In this document: piece by piece, positions 33,528 to 42,707 of the stretch
Position numbering within the stretch: the stretch's first letter is position 1
How the letters are laid out: the number at the start of each line of letters is the position of its first letter
Assembly: GCA_963785065.1 (NCBI GenBank)
Contig: CAWATX010000003.1
Span: 1-64,000 of the forward strand
Direction of reading: 5' to 3'
DNA: 64,000 nt
From: CAVSRC01 sp963785065
Lineage (GTDB): Bacteria > Pseudomonadota > Alphaproteobacteria > Rhizobiales > Kaistiaceae
Notes under the pieces: generated by a model
What the model saw: only the letters and a program-made list of their open reading frames with translations
The model's database searches: none
What the model was told of the DNA's origin: nothing
Program-made: the position numbers and the translations under genes

Positions 33528-34565
33528 ATGGCCCGCAAGCCCCGCCCGGAGACTCCCTCCGAAACCGCAGACGACGAAGAAGCGCCGGCCCCGCCGACCT
33601 TTCGCGAGGCGACTTACACCAGTTCCGACGGACTGAAGCTGTCGGCACGCGATTATGGCAACCCGCTCTCGCCCTGGCTGCCGGTCGTCTGCCTGCCCGG
33701 TTTCACCCGCGACAGCCGCGATTTCCACGAGCTTGCCTTGCATCTCTCCACCCACCGCCACCGTCCGCGCCGGGTAGTCGCCTTCGACTATCGCGGCCGC
33801 GGCCGGTCGCAATGGGCCAGCAGCGCCGAGAGCTACGATCTGCTGACCGAGATGAACGACGTGCTCGATGGCATGGCGGCGCTGGCCATCACGCGTGCCG
33901 TGGTCGTCGGCACTTCGCGCGGCGGCCTCATCGGCATGCTGATGGGCTTGGCGCGGCCGGCCACCGTTGCCGGCCTGGTGCTCAACGATATCGGCCCAGT
34001 GATTGAGACGCACGGTCTGGCACGTATCAAGACCTATGTCGGCAGCGCGCCGCAGCCGAACGACTGGCCCGACGCCGCCCGTCTGCTGCGGCGCATCCAC
34101 GGCGCCAGCTTCCCCGCCTGGCGCGATGTCGACTGGGATTATTACGCCCGCCTCACCTTCAACGACGAGGGCGACGGCCCGCTCAACGCCTACGACCCCA
34201 AGCTCGCCCGCTCCTTCGACGGCCTCGAGCTCGATCAGCCGCTGCCGGATATGTGGGAGGAATTCCGCGCCCTCAGGACCATCCCGATTCTCTCCATCCG
34301 CGGCGAGAATTCCGATCTGCTGTCGGCCGAGACCGTGGCCCGCATGGGCGAGGAGCACCCGCGCGTCGAAACCGTCACCGTCGCCGGCGAAGGCCATGCG
34401 CCGCTTCTGCGCTACGGCCAGCTTCTTGCCCGGGTGTCCGCTTTCGTCACGGCGGTGGAGGGAAGCGGCGGCCCGTCGGATGCCGTCATCCCGCGCGACG
34501 AGGCCCACTACGATCTCGACGCGACCGCCGACGCCGAGACGGCGGAGAGCGACAAAGCCGGCTAA
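33528..34565 (+). CDS. Alpha/beta hydrolase
   Basis: The 345-aa protein shows the alpha/beta-hydrolase plan: VVCLPGFTRDSRDF (oxyanion region), AFDYRGRGRSQW, nucleophile elbow VVGTSRGGL (G-x-S-x-G, ~127-133), LSIRGENSDLL with the likely acid, and the His in AGEGHAPLL. Substrate specificity cannot be read from sequence. It lacks a signal peptide, so it is cytoplasmic. Its stop overlaps the convergent helix-hairpin-helix gene by 4 bp. Confidence 0.88.
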   Translation: MARKPRPETPSETADDEEAPAPPTFREATYTSSDGLKLSARDYGNPLSPWLPVVCLPGFTRDSRDFHELALHLSTHRHRPRRVVAFDYRGRGRSQWASSAESYDLLTEMNDVLDGMAALAITRAVVVGTSRGGLIGMLMGLARPATVAGLVLNDIGPVIETHGLARIKTYVGSAPQPNDWPDAARLLRRIHGASFPAWRDVDWDYYARLTFNDEGDGPLNAYDPKLARSFDGLELDQPLPDMWEEFRALRTIPILSIRGENSDLLSAETVARMGEEHPRVETVTVAGEGHAPLLRYGQLLARVSAFVTAVEGSGGPSDAVIPRDEAHYDLDATADAETAESDKAG

Positions 34566-35704
34566 CTTTTCTTGTCCTCGGCTTCGGTCTCGTCCTCCTG
34601 AGGAGCAACGTCCGCGTCGGGCTTGTGGTCCTCCGGCGCGCCGTGCTCCTCCGGACTCTCATCCTCTGGGATATCTTCCTCTGGGATATCTTCCTCCGGG
34701 GTCGCGTCCTCCACGGTTGCGTCCTCCGGGGTCGCGTCCTCCACGGTTGCGTCCTCCGCGGTTGCGTCCTTCGGGGTCGCATCCTCTGGAATCTCGTCCT
34801 GAGGAAGCCCCGCCTCCCGGGCAAGCTCGGCCTCTTGGTCAAGCTCCGCCCCCTCGGCGCTCATCTCCTCCGCGACGAGCTCGTCATCTCCGGGGAATTC
34901 CTCGCCCAACGCCGTCTCGCCCGTGAAATCGGCGGTATCGTCCGCTTCGGTCGCCCGCTCGATCGCCCGCTCCAGCGCCTTCTGCCGCCGCAACGCGCGA
35001 CGGCGATCTGCCGACTTGACGAATCCCGTATCGCCGCCGGCGGCCAGGATGATCGCCTGTCCGATCCAATCGTCCCACTCGATGCGGTCCGGAAAGGCGA
35101 GCCGCTGCGCCACCCAGCGCATCTCGGCCGGCGTCCACGCTGCGATCTGCCCGAAATGGTAGATGCCGAGCGCATTGAGTCGCCGCTCGATCCGACGGCC
35201 GACACCGCGGATGCGCTGCAGATCGTCGGGCACGCTGTTGCGGGGCGCCGCGAGCGCCACCGGGCGCGCCATGACCAGGTCTTCTCCGCCACCACGTTCG
35301 CCGGCCACGACCGGCGCGGCGATCGCGAGGGGTTCGGCCAACATATGACCGCCCTCGCCTTCGTCATCGCGGCGGTCGGACGCGTCGGCGATCATCGGCA
35401 CGCCGGCGGGGGGAAGCACGCGAATCGGCCGAGCGGCTCCCACGGCCCGGGGACCGCCGTATTCTCCGGCCTCATCCGCGGCATGACGCTCGACGACGCG
35501 ATGCAACTCCGGCCGCCAAACCGGGCCGATGCCGAAGCGCCCCTTGACGTTGTCGACGATGTCGCCGACCGCATCGGCGAGGCCGCCCTGCAGGTCCGCA
35601 AGCGGGCTCGCGGCGATCAGCCGGTAAGCCACCGCCCCCAGCGGACAGCCGATGGCGAAGGCCACGAGCATCAACGCCCACACTTCGAAGAAGTGCCAGA
35701 TCAC
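34562..35704 (-). CDS. Membrane-anchored helix-hairpin-helix protein with acidic repeat tail
   Basis: The 380-aa protein starts at a GTG (35,704) that overlaps the stop of the 46-aa upstream gene as GTGA. One membrane helix opens it (FFEVWALMLVAFAIGCPLGAVAYRL). Around residues 150-215 lies DDLQRIRGVGRRIERRLNALGIYHFGQIAAWTPAEMRWV, the pattern of the predicted-5'-3'-flap-endonuclease/NADH-dehydrogenase-associated helix-hairpin-helix domain. The last ~90 residues are extremely acidic and repetitive (EDAT, EEDIP), from 15-bp DNA repeats. It is the third gene of an operon with the multi-BON OmpA protein. Function is unknown. Confidence 0.75.
   Translation of the reverse strand: MIWHFFEVWALMLVAFAIGCPLGAVAYRLIAASPLADLQGGLADAVGDIVDNVKGRFGIGPVWRPELHRVVERHAADEAGEYGGPRAVGAARPIRVLPPAGVPMIADASDRRDDEGEGGHMLAEPLAIAAPVVAGERGGGEDLVMARPVALAAPRNSVPDDLQRIRGVGRRIERRLNALGIYHFGQIAAWTPAEMRWVAQRLAFPDRIEWDDWIGQAIILAAGGDTGFVKSADRRRALRRQKALERAIERATEADDTADFTGETALGEEFPGDDELVAEEMSAEGAELDQEAELAREAGLPQDEIPEDATPKDATAEDATVEDATPEDATVEDATPEEDIPEEDIPEDESPEEHGAPEDHKPDADVAPQEDETEAEDKKS
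34668..34787 (-). repeat. Eight 15-bp tandem repeats coding an acidic tail
   Basis: Two GGGATATCTTCCTCY units (34,668-34,697) are followed by six alternating GGGGTCGCGTCCTCC and ACGGTTGCGTCCTCC-type units to 34,787. All keep the frame and encode five-residue acidic repeats. Copy number is likely to vary between strains. Confidence 0.85.
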
Positions 35705-35841
35705 GGCTCGTCGGGCTCCCGCTCCAGCCACGCAGTGAGGTCGTCGGCAGCGCGCGGATCCTGGTACCACCAGCCGACGGCGGCGCCGATCAGCGCCATG
35801 ATCAACAGGAACGGCCAATAGGCAGCGATCAGGTAGAGCAT
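35701..35841 (-). CDS. 46-aa single-pass membrane protein
   Basis: The product, MLYLIAAYWPFLLIMALIGAAVGWWY followed by a polar acidic tail, is one membrane helix. It lies 4 bp after the multi-BON OmpA gene and overlaps the next gene as GTGA, so it belongs to that operon. The tight coupling suggests that it acts with those two envelope proteins. No family is recognised. Confidence 0.7.
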   Translation of the reverse strand: MLYLIAAYWPFLLIMALIGAAVGWWYQDPRAADDLTAWLEREPDEP

Positions 35842-35845
35842 CGTC

Positions 35846-37978
35846 TCACCCCGCCGGCTCGGTGAAGGTGAATTCGATGCGCCGATTGGTGGCCTTGCCC
35901 GCTGCAGTCGCATTGTCGGCGATCGGCTTGGATTCGCCGTATCCCACCGCCGTCAGGCGCTCGCGCTTCACGCCGGCAGCCACCAGGTATTCGACGATGG
36001 TCTCGGCCCTGACCTGGGTCAGGTCGCGGTTGCGCGTCGCCGAGCCGTCGGAATCGCTATGTGCGCCGACCTCGACGCCGGCCTCCGGGCAGCGCTCGAT
36101 GACCGCCGAAGCCCGGTCGAGAATGCCTTCGCTATCCTCGGTCAGCGCCGCCTTGCCACCGTCGAAACCGATACCGCCTATCTTGAGCACGGCCTGCATC
36201 AGATCGCGGCACTGGTTGGCGGTGACCGGCTGGTCGGCCTGTCGCGAGGCAATGTCCTGGCTGGCCACCTTGAAGCCGTCCGGCAAGTCCGCATCGAGCT
36301 CTTCGACGATCCCGTCCACCGCCGAAGCATAATAGGTGTAGCCGGATACAGTCACGGCACTGTCGACGACGGTCGCCCTGCCCCCCGACAGGCGGCTCAG
36401 CGCCTGCAGCGCCGCCTCGCCGGCCGCAACGAAGCCCTCCGGCTCGCCGCTGGCATAGACCACGCGGTCCTCGACCGGAGCCGATCCGAACTTGTGGCGA
36501 ACCGCGTCAAGAAGCCGCTGATGCTCGACCGTACTGGCGATGTCGCCGTCGAGCAGAATGCCCGCTCCGCGCCGCTCGACCACCAGCCGATAGGGCGAGA
36601 CGTGCGGCGGCACGATGTCGGCCTGCTTCAGTGTGAGGCTTGCCGGCAGGGTGCGTCCGTTGACGTCGGCAAGCGCCAGGAACGCGGCGGAATTCACCGC
36701 CTCGCCGGCGATCGAATAGGAATTCTCGTCGAGCGCGACCGAGCCGTGGCTCACCTTTGCCAACTGGCCAAGGGCGAACTTGATACCGCCGAGCCAATCC
36801 ATGCGCGGCTCGCCGGCGGCAATCCGCACCCGCTGGTCGACGGTTTCGGCGGCAAACAGCGATTGCGCCAGCGCCGTCATCTCGTTGCGGCTCTGCGGGC
36901 TGGGCACATAGCCGGTGAGCACCACCCGGCCATCGGCGCGTTCTGCCTTCCAGAAATAGGGCGAGACCGGCGCCGGCTTGATTTCGGTATCGACCACCTG
37001 CATGCCGTCGGGCAGCGTCCCGCCAAGGCTGGCGAGGACCGCCTCGTAATCGTCGACCGACTTGGCCTCGCCGGCAACATCGAGCTTGAGCCCGTCGAGC
37101 GTCACCCCACCGTGGCGGAGCCGATTGAGCGCGGCGATGGAAAATGCCGCTGCCTCGGCAAAGCCCGGTGGATCACCCGAGGCGATCGCGGCCTTGTCGT
37201 CGATCGGGACGCCGGGCAGCGTCGCCTTCACCGTCGCGACCAGCAATTCGCGCACCACGTCGTTGGGGACGTAGCCGGCGATGATCACCGATGAGCCGTC
37301 GTAATTCGCCGTCCACACGAACGGGTCGGCACGCGCCGGCTGAATGTCGACCGGGCCCATGTCAATCGCCGCCGGCACGTCGTCGTGGATCGCCTTCAGC
37401 GCCACCCTGTAGGCGTCGGCACTCATCGCCACGCCCTGAACCACCAGGGTCGAATCGGTCAGCGTGATGTTGCCCTCGCCGAGATCGGCAAGGGTCCCCA
37501 AGGCGAAGGCGACCGCTGGGTTGAAGGCATCCGGCGCCCCGCGCGCCGGCATCATCTTGTCGACAATCTCCGCCTGCGGCAGCGCACGCCTTGCCGCAGC
37601 CAACAGCGAGGCGCGATAGCCTTCCGACGGCACCGAACCGACCAGCGTCACCTTGCGGCCAGCGCGCCGCGCGCTCCACACATAGGGCGAGGCGATCGGC
37701 AGAAGGCTCGTGTGGTCGGCCACCGAATGCACACCACGCACGGCCCTCGCCAGGCGAATGGCGGCCTGCTGCGACTCCGGTGTCGGCGCGACCCCCTTGA
37801 GGGTGATATCGCGGGCTGACGCGTCGGCCGTTGCCCACGCCTGTCCCTGGGAGGCAAGGCTGGCGTTGACCGCGCCCGCCAGGTCGTGGCCGATCGACCC
37901 GCTCCTCACGGCGACGGCAATCAGGGCGACGAGAATCGTCGCCACCAGACCGGGGCGAATCCACCGCTGCCAGTTCAT
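35846..37978 (-). CDS. OmpA-family protein with multiple BON domains (ArfA-like)
   Basis: The 710-aa protein has an N-terminal membrane anchor (VATILVALIAVAVRS), then several repeated units of ~140 residues with the BON pattern (ARDITLKGVAPTPESQ, RKVTLVGSVPSEGYR, SSVIIAGYVPNDVVR, GRVVLTGYVPSPQSR, ATVVDSAVTVSGYTYY). The C-terminal OmpA domain (~590-710) has VEVGAHSDSDGSATRNRDLTQVRAETIVEYL and NRRIEFTF, which binds peptidoglycan. This domain combination resembles ArfA-type proteins. It heads an operon with a 46-aa membrane protein and a helix-hairpin-helix protein, and is divergent from the TPR gene at 38,307. Confidence 0.85.
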   Translation of the reverse strand: MNWQRWIRPGLVATILVALIAVAVRSGSIGHDLAGAVNASLASQGQAWATADASARDITLKGVAPTPESQQAAIRLARAVRGVHSVADHTSLLPIASPYVWSARRAGRKVTLVGSVPSEGYRASLLAAARRALPQAEIVDKMMPARGAPDAFNPAVAFALGTLADLGEGNITLTDSTLVVQGVAMSADAYRVALKAIHDDVPAAIDMGPVDIQPARADPFVWTANYDGSSVIIAGYVPNDVVRELLVATVKATLPGVPIDDKAAIASGDPPGFAEAAAFSIAALNRLRHGGVTLDGLKLDVAGEAKSVDDYEAVLASLGGTLPDGMQVVDTEIKPAPVSPYFWKAERADGRVVLTGYVPSPQSRNEMTALAQSLFAAETVDQRVRIAAGEPRMDWLGGIKFALGQLAKVSHGSVALDENSYSIAGEAVNSAAFLALADVNGRTLPASLTLKQADIVPPHVSPYRLVVERRGAGILLDGDIASTVEHQRLLDAVRHKFGSAPVEDRVVYASGEPEGFVAAGEAALQALSRLSGGRATVVDSAVTVSGYTYYASAVDGIVEELDADLPDGFKVASQDIASRQADQPVTANQCRDLMQAVLKIGGIGFDGGKAALTEDSEGILDRASAVIERCPEAGVEVGAHSDSDGSATRNRDLTQVRAETIVEYLVAAGVKRERLTAVGYGESKPIADNATAAGKATNRRIEFTFTEPAG

Positions 37979-38306
37979 GCCGCACGTTTCCCGTGTTCAG
38001 CACCTGGCGGCAAACCGCCGCAAACCCGCCCCTGGTTCCACGCCTGGCCGGCCGCACATCCTCCTATCCGGATGCCACCTTATTCCCCGTGCCGTCAAGC
38101 GATGCCGTGCGTCTGAAAGCGCCGTGTTTCTGCCTTATTTGATGATTGCGGCGGCGCCCGCAGGCAGCGGCGTCCTCCTCCCCCCAGATGCCGCCCGCAC
38201 CGCGTCTCCCAGGTCCGGGCCAAAACACGCTCCGATGCTGGCTTGCAACGGCCCCTCTGGACACTCGCGGAGTGATTCGTCTCCCTCACTCGACTAAGCT
38301 CGATTC
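37979..38306. promoter_or_regulatory. Divergent intergenic region
   Basis: These 328 bp separate the OmpA/BON operon from the TPR gene and should hold both promoters. I see no repeat, operator or gene in it. Confidence 0.35.
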
Positions 38307-40334
38307 ATGAACAAGAACGATCTTCCACCGGGACAGAAGGCGGCGGAGACGGCTGCGCGCCTGTTCGGCGACGCCATCACCCGCATTCAGGCCGGGCAAC
38401 TCGAAGAGGCCGCGGACATACTGCATTCCGCAAGCGGCGCGGTGCTGAACAACCCGGTCGGTCGCAACATCATGGGCGACATCCGCCTCCGCCAGGGACG
38501 GCCTCGTGACGCGTTGCGGGAGTTCGATGCGGCGGTGCGCATGGTTCCGGCCTTCCCCGAGGCGCACTGCAATCGCGGGGTAGCGTTACAGCAGCTTGGC
38601 CGGCTGGCCGATGCACTCGCGGCCGAGGACAAGGCGCTGACGCTCCGCCCGACTTATGCGACCGCCCATTTCAACCGGGGCAACATATTGCGCGGCCTCG
38701 GCCGGCCTGACGAGGCGATCGGCGCCTATGACCTGGCCTTGAAGGTGCAGCCGGCCTACCCGGAGGCGCTGGTCAACCGCGGCATGGTGCGCGTCGGCCG
38801 GCGCAAATCGGTAGAGGCACTGGACGATTTCCGCCGGGCGCTCGCCCTGCGGCCCGGCCACACGGCCGCCCATATCGGTGCGGCCAACGCCCTCGGCAAG
38901 CTCAACCAGGTCGCCGAAGCCATGGTGGAGATCGACAAGGTCCTCGCGGTCGAGCCCGAGAACCGCGATGCCCTGCTCACCAAGGGGACCATCCTGCGCG
39001 AGACCGACCACGCTGAGGAAGCGCTGGCGGTAGCGGATGTCTTGCTCGCGCGCGATCCCGCGGATGCCAGTGCGCTGGTGGGCCGAGCCTATGCGCTGGT
39101 GAAGCTGAAGCGTTCCGCCGAGGCCGTGGACGCATCCGTGGTGGCCATCGCCAGAGCGGCAAAAAACGCGGAGGCCCATTTGGTCCACGGCATGGCGCTT
39201 TGCCAGCTCGGTCGCTTCGACGAGGCCTGGAAGGCGCTGGATCTGGCCGAACGGCTCGGCGGCTCCGGTCCGCTGCTGCTCCAGACTCGAGCGATTGCCC
39301 TGGGCGATGCCGGACGGCTCGACGAGGCACTCGCCACCTTCGATCGCATCCTTGCGGACGACCCCGATGACATGGCGGCCCGGTACTATCGCTCGCTCAT
39401 CTTCCTCACCCGCGGCGAATACGAGAAGGGCTGGGCCGAACACGAGGCGCGGCTGACGTTCCCCACCTTTCCCCGCCAGGAGCTGCTCAAGATCGCGCCG
39501 CTGTGGAAAGGCGAGGACATCAAAGCAAAGAAGGTGCTGCTCTATTCCGAGCAAGGCGCCGGCGACACCATCCAGTTCGTGCGTTTTGCCCGGGAGGTGG
39601 CCGCGCGCGGGGCGCGGGTGTCGATGGTCGTGCATGAATCGCTGCGCCGGCTGTTCGCGGCAAACTTCGACGACATGGATGTCAGCAGCGACATTGGCCT
39701 GCGCAGCGGCTTTGACTACCAGGCACCACTGATGAGCCTGCCGCACATCTTGGGCATGACAAGCGAGGCCGACATTCCGTGCGACGCGCCCTACCTCGCC
39801 GCGGATCGCGAGCGCACAGCCAAATGGGCGGCACGTCTCGGGCGCGAGGGTTTCAAGGTTGGCATTGGCTGGAAGGGCAATTCAAAATACAGCGGCGACC
39901 AGTTCCGCTCGATCTCTCTCAGGCATTTCGCACCGCTGACAGAGGTACCGGGCGTGCGGCTGATCAGCGTGCAGGCGATCTACGGCCTCGACCAGTTGCG
40001 GGATATCCCCGCAGGGATGGCGGTGGAGACGCTCGGCGAGGAGTTCGTCAACAATCCCGACGGCTTCCGCGAGATGGCCGCGGTAATGGCCAATCTCGAC
40101 CTGATGATCGTATCGGATTCGGCACCGGCCCATCTTGCCGGCGCCCTGGGCCGCCCGATCTGGGTGGCGTTGCGCGATTATCCAGATTGGCGCTGGCTGA
40201 CCGAACGCACCGATTCACCCTGGTATCCGACCATGCGGCTCTTTCGCCAGCGGGCGGCCGGCGACTGGGCCGGTGTCTTCGAGGAGATTGCCGCGGCACT
40301 CGACGAGGAAGTCCAGCGCAGTAAGCGGCCGTAA
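38307..40334 (+). CDS. TPR protein with glycosyltransferase-like C-terminal domain
   Basis: The 675-aa protein has about ten tetratricopeptide repeats over residues ~15-380 (for example AHCNRGVALQQLGRLADAL, AHFNRGNILRGLGRPDEAI) and a C-terminal domain (~400-660) with KVLLYSEQGAGDTIQFVRFA, VGIGWKGNSKY, LISVQAIYGLDQL and DLMIVSDSAPAHLAGALGRPIW. That last motif is the nucleotide-sugar-binding signature of family 9/41-like glycosyltransferases. Proteins of this type may glycosylate proteins or polysaccharide, but the acceptor is unknown. No signal peptide is present. It ends just before the porin terminator. Confidence 0.82.
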   Translation: MNKNDLPPGQKAAETAARLFGDAITRIQAGQLEEAADILHSASGAVLNNPVGRNIMGDIRLRQGRPRDALREFDAAVRMVPAFPEAHCNRGVALQQLGRLADALAAEDKALTLRPTYATAHFNRGNILRGLGRPDEAIGAYDLALKVQPAYPEALVNRGMVRVGRRKSVEALDDFRRALALRPGHTAAHIGAANALGKLNQVAEAMVEIDKVLAVEPENRDALLTKGTILRETDHAEEALAVADVLLARDPADASALVGRAYALVKLKRSAEAVDASVVAIARAAKNAEAHLVHGMALCQLGRFDEAWKALDLAERLGGSGPLLLQTRAIALGDAGRLDEALATFDRILADDPDDMAARYYRSLIFLTRGEYEKGWAEHEARLTFPTFPRQELLKIAPLWKGEDIKAKKVLLYSEQGAGDTIQFVRFAREVAARGARVSMVVHESLRRLFAANFDDMDVSSDIGLRSGFDYQAPLMSLPHILGMTSEADIPCDAPYLAADRERTAKWAARLGREGFKVGIGWKGNSKYSGDQFRSISLRHFAPLTEVPGVRLISVQAIYGLDQLRDIPAGMAVETLGEEFVNNPDGFREMAAVMANLDLMIVSDSAPAHLAGALGRPIWVALRDYPDWRWLTERTDSPWYPTMRLFRQRAAGDWAGVFEEIAAALDEEVQRSKRP

Positions 40335-40407
40335 AGTCGGCACCGCGCTCCGGCCCGTGTTTGCCTGGCAGCGCTTCGATCTCCGTACCCGAAACGCCAA
40401 ACTGAAA

Positions 40408-40433
40408 GACCCGGCGGATTGCTCCGCCGGGTC
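40408..40433 (-). terminator. Rho-independent terminator of the porin gene
   Basis: GACCCGGCGGA-TTGC-TCCGCCGGGTC is a perfect 11-bp stem with a 4-base loop, 31 bp past the porin stop. On the minus strand it is followed by TTTCAGTTT. It may also limit read-through from the TPR gene on the other strand. Confidence 0.85.
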
Positions 40434-40464
40434 CCGATAATCAGTAAGCTTGTGGCTCGATCGA

Positions 40465-41583
40465 CTACCAGTCGCGCTCCAAGCGGACGCGGACGCCCCA
40501 CGTGCCGGTCGAAGCAGTGTTGACCTTGCTGTAGCCGCCTTCAACACCAGCGAAGAAGTTGGTGACCGGAGACCACACCAAGTTGCCCACGATCGAGTAG
40601 GCGTTCGGCCCACCGGCCGACTTGTTGTAGTACTGCCAAGTGACCGCCGACGACAGGGTCGGGGCCCAGAAGTGCTGGAACGACGCAGCCGCGCTCCACG
40701 TGGAGCCCGTGGTGCCGCCCGACGGGCCGCCCGCGAACTTCCACACCTGGTTCTGCGCCCAGGCCGTCTTCAAGAGCAACTGGTCGCCAGGAGCGATCGA
40801 GTCGAGCTTGATGGTCGTGGCCAACTGAGCGCCGAAGCCCGAGCCGAACCGTGTCTCGGCGAAGCCGCCGGACAGCTTGGCAGACCAATGGCCCTGCGAC
40901 ATCGTGATGTTGCCCACGATGTTCGGCATGCTGTAGCTGCTCGAGAGGCTGGTGCCCCAACGATCACGCGGATCTTCGATAGCCAGCTGGATGCCGAAGC
41001 CGCTCATCGCCCAGGTCAGACGAACCTGATCGGCCCCGCTATCGGAGTCGTAGTCCATCCAATCCCAGTTGAAGCCGCCAGAGTAGTCGTAGATCGACCC
41101 GGTGCGGCCAACCAGCAGCATGCCGAGTTCGAGATAGGCGCTGTCGAGATAGGTGTAGTACTTGCCGCTAACCGCGTCGAACGACGTGGTGCTCGGGGTG
41201 TACTCAACCTTGTTGCTCTCGTTCGAGTTGTTCGAGACCGCACGCAGCTCGAGGAAGCCGGTGAGCGGGCCGTACTCGGTCATCGACTTGGCGGTGGCGT
41301 TGAGGTGAGCCTCAGTGCCCATGTCCCACGAAGCGTCATGATGAGAGGAGCTATTCGAAGCCCAATCCTCAGCCTTCGCAGTATGGAACCAGATGCTCAT
41401 CTGAACGGAGCCGCCGATCTTCAAGCAGGTGTCGGTGCCCGGGATGTACCAGTAGTTAGAGCCGAACGCGTCGCAGACTTTGACGTAGTCGACCGGCTCG
41501 GCGATCGACAGGTCGGCCGCCTGAGCGCCACCAACGACCACAACGGCCGCGGCAGTGCCGAGAAGTAAGGTCTTAAGTTTCAT
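40465..41583 (-). CDS. Porin (Porin_2 family)
   Basis: The 372-aa precursor starts MKLKTLLLGTAAAVVVVGGAQAADL, a signal peptide cleaved after AQA, and continues EPVDYVKVCDAFGSNYWYIPGTDTCLKIGG, the standard beginning of alphaproteobacterial porins with its Cys pair. The rest alternates as in a beta barrel and ends in VRVRLERDW with the terminal aromatic residue needed for outer-membrane assembly. It forms a diffusion channel in the outer membrane. Codon use is biased to a few codons (aac, gtc, ctg), as in highly expressed genes. A strong terminator follows. Confidence 0.93.
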   Translation of the reverse strand: MKLKTLLLGTAAAVVVVGGAQAADLSIAEPVDYVKVCDAFGSNYWYIPGTDTCLKIGGSVQMSIWFHTAKAEDWASNSSSHHDASWDMGTEAHLNATAKSMTEYGPLTGFLELRAVSNNSNESNKVEYTPSTTSFDAVSGKYYTYLDSAYLELGMLLVGRTGSIYDYSGGFNWDWMDYDSDSGADQVRLTWAMSGFGIQLAIEDPRDRWGTSLSSSYSMPNIVGNITMSQGHWSAKLSGGFAETRFGSGFGAQLATTIKLDSIAPGDQLLLKTAWAQNQVWKFAGGPSGGTTGSTWSAAASFQHFWAPTLSSAVTWQYYNKSAGGPNAYSIVGNLVWSPVTNFFAGVEGGYSKVNTASTGTWGVRVRLERDW

Positions 41584-42505
41584 ATCCTGACCTCCAAACC
41601 ATGTTCCAAGGGGCAGGTTCTTTCTCGCCGATGCTCCCGGATCTCTTTCGATTTCCGGCATTCTTGAGCGCCCGCTCGTCTGTCCCGTTCCCCGCGAGTT
41701 GACCTGGATTTGTCCACCACCCCAGGGTGATCCGGTCGGTCAACACGTCACGCGGGGTGCCCGCGTTTCGCGAGTCGCACCATATCGGAATGGCCCTCTG
41801 GAGCAATGCGAAAACGCCCGGAAACAGGGCGTTCGTGTCCATTTTGTCGGCGCCGTGGCAAAATAATCACGCCCTGAAGGGAGGACTTGCCATTCGCCCG
41901 AGGCGGCCTGCCGGAACGCTGGAATTCTGCGAAAAGCGACAATCAAATGCGACAGTCCGGCCGAACATGACCAGACAAAGCGCAGCCCGCCCTGGTTGTA
42001 TACGCCTGCATCTGCTGCACAATAGTCGCAAAATGCCGTGCCGCAGTCCGAATCTCCTTCACCATCGGCGAATCAGGCCCGCAGTCAGATCGCCCGCTTG
42101 GCGCATCTGCTCCTGGTGGGCGGTGACGACTCGGCGGATCTGCTCTTTCGGCAACGCCTTACGCCACCCGCCGGCACGCCCCTAACGGAAGAACGGCCGC
42201 CCCTCGCGCACCGCTTCCCCCGCTTCTGCTCGATCTCCTTCAGCCGCTTGAACGAGGCCCCGGATCGCTGTTTCCAACGGCTGATCGGGCGGCGACTGGC
42301 CGGAGGAAGTTCGCCACCGTGCGAGAGACCGCCTGCGGCGCCGACAGCATGTCCACGCAGCGCACCGCCATGACTTTCGGCCGCGGGCGGCCGCTCGACG
42401 GCCACGGCTGTGACTCGCCAGGCCCCGACGACATCGTCGCGCGGACGGCAAATGTGGATATTCCCTTGCCCGCACCGCGCCGGCTCGGCTATTGCGGGGG
42501 CCTAA
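41584..42505. other. 922-bp intergenic stretch between porin and tRNA-Ser
   Basis: The part next to 41,584 must hold the porin promoter and a long leader. On the minus strand, around 42,050-42,400, short pieces in shifting frames look protein-like (for example KEQIRRVVTAHQEQMRQAGDLTAGLIRRW), which may be a decayed gene, but I cannot assign a family. No other feature is seen. Confidence 0.3.
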
Positions 42506-42595
42506 GGAGAGGTGGCCGAGTGGTCGAAGGCGCCCGCCTGCTAAGCGGGTATACGGTCTAAAGCCGTATCGTGGGTTCGAATCCCATCCTCTCCG
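42506..42595 (+). tRNA. tRNA-Ser (anticodon GCU)
   Basis: GGAGAGG at 42,506-42,512 pairs with CCTCTCC at 42,588-42,594. The anticodon arm is CCCGC-CTGCTAA-GCGGG, giving GCU, and the T arm has GTGGGTTCGAATCCCAT. A long variable arm (ATACGGTCTAAAGCCGTAT) is typical of serine tRNAs. CCA is encoded at 42,596-42,598. Confidence 0.96.
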
Positions 42596-42707
42596 CCATT
42601 TTCGCGCTCACGGCCGGCTCGCTGCGCGCGCCGCCTCCGTGGGGGGCGCTGACCGCGCCGCCCCCAAACCTTCGGCTTCCGGTGGCTTTGCCGCCTGGAG
42701 GCGCATG

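Noticed and set aside
42085..42405. Small minus-strand frame near tRNA-Ser as a gene
   Set aside because: Protein-like pieces fall in different frames and match no family I know; listed only as a possible remnant.
42506..42598. tRNA-Ser as an integration site of an island
   Set aside because: No integrase gene and no repeated copy of the tRNA 3' end was noticed nearby.
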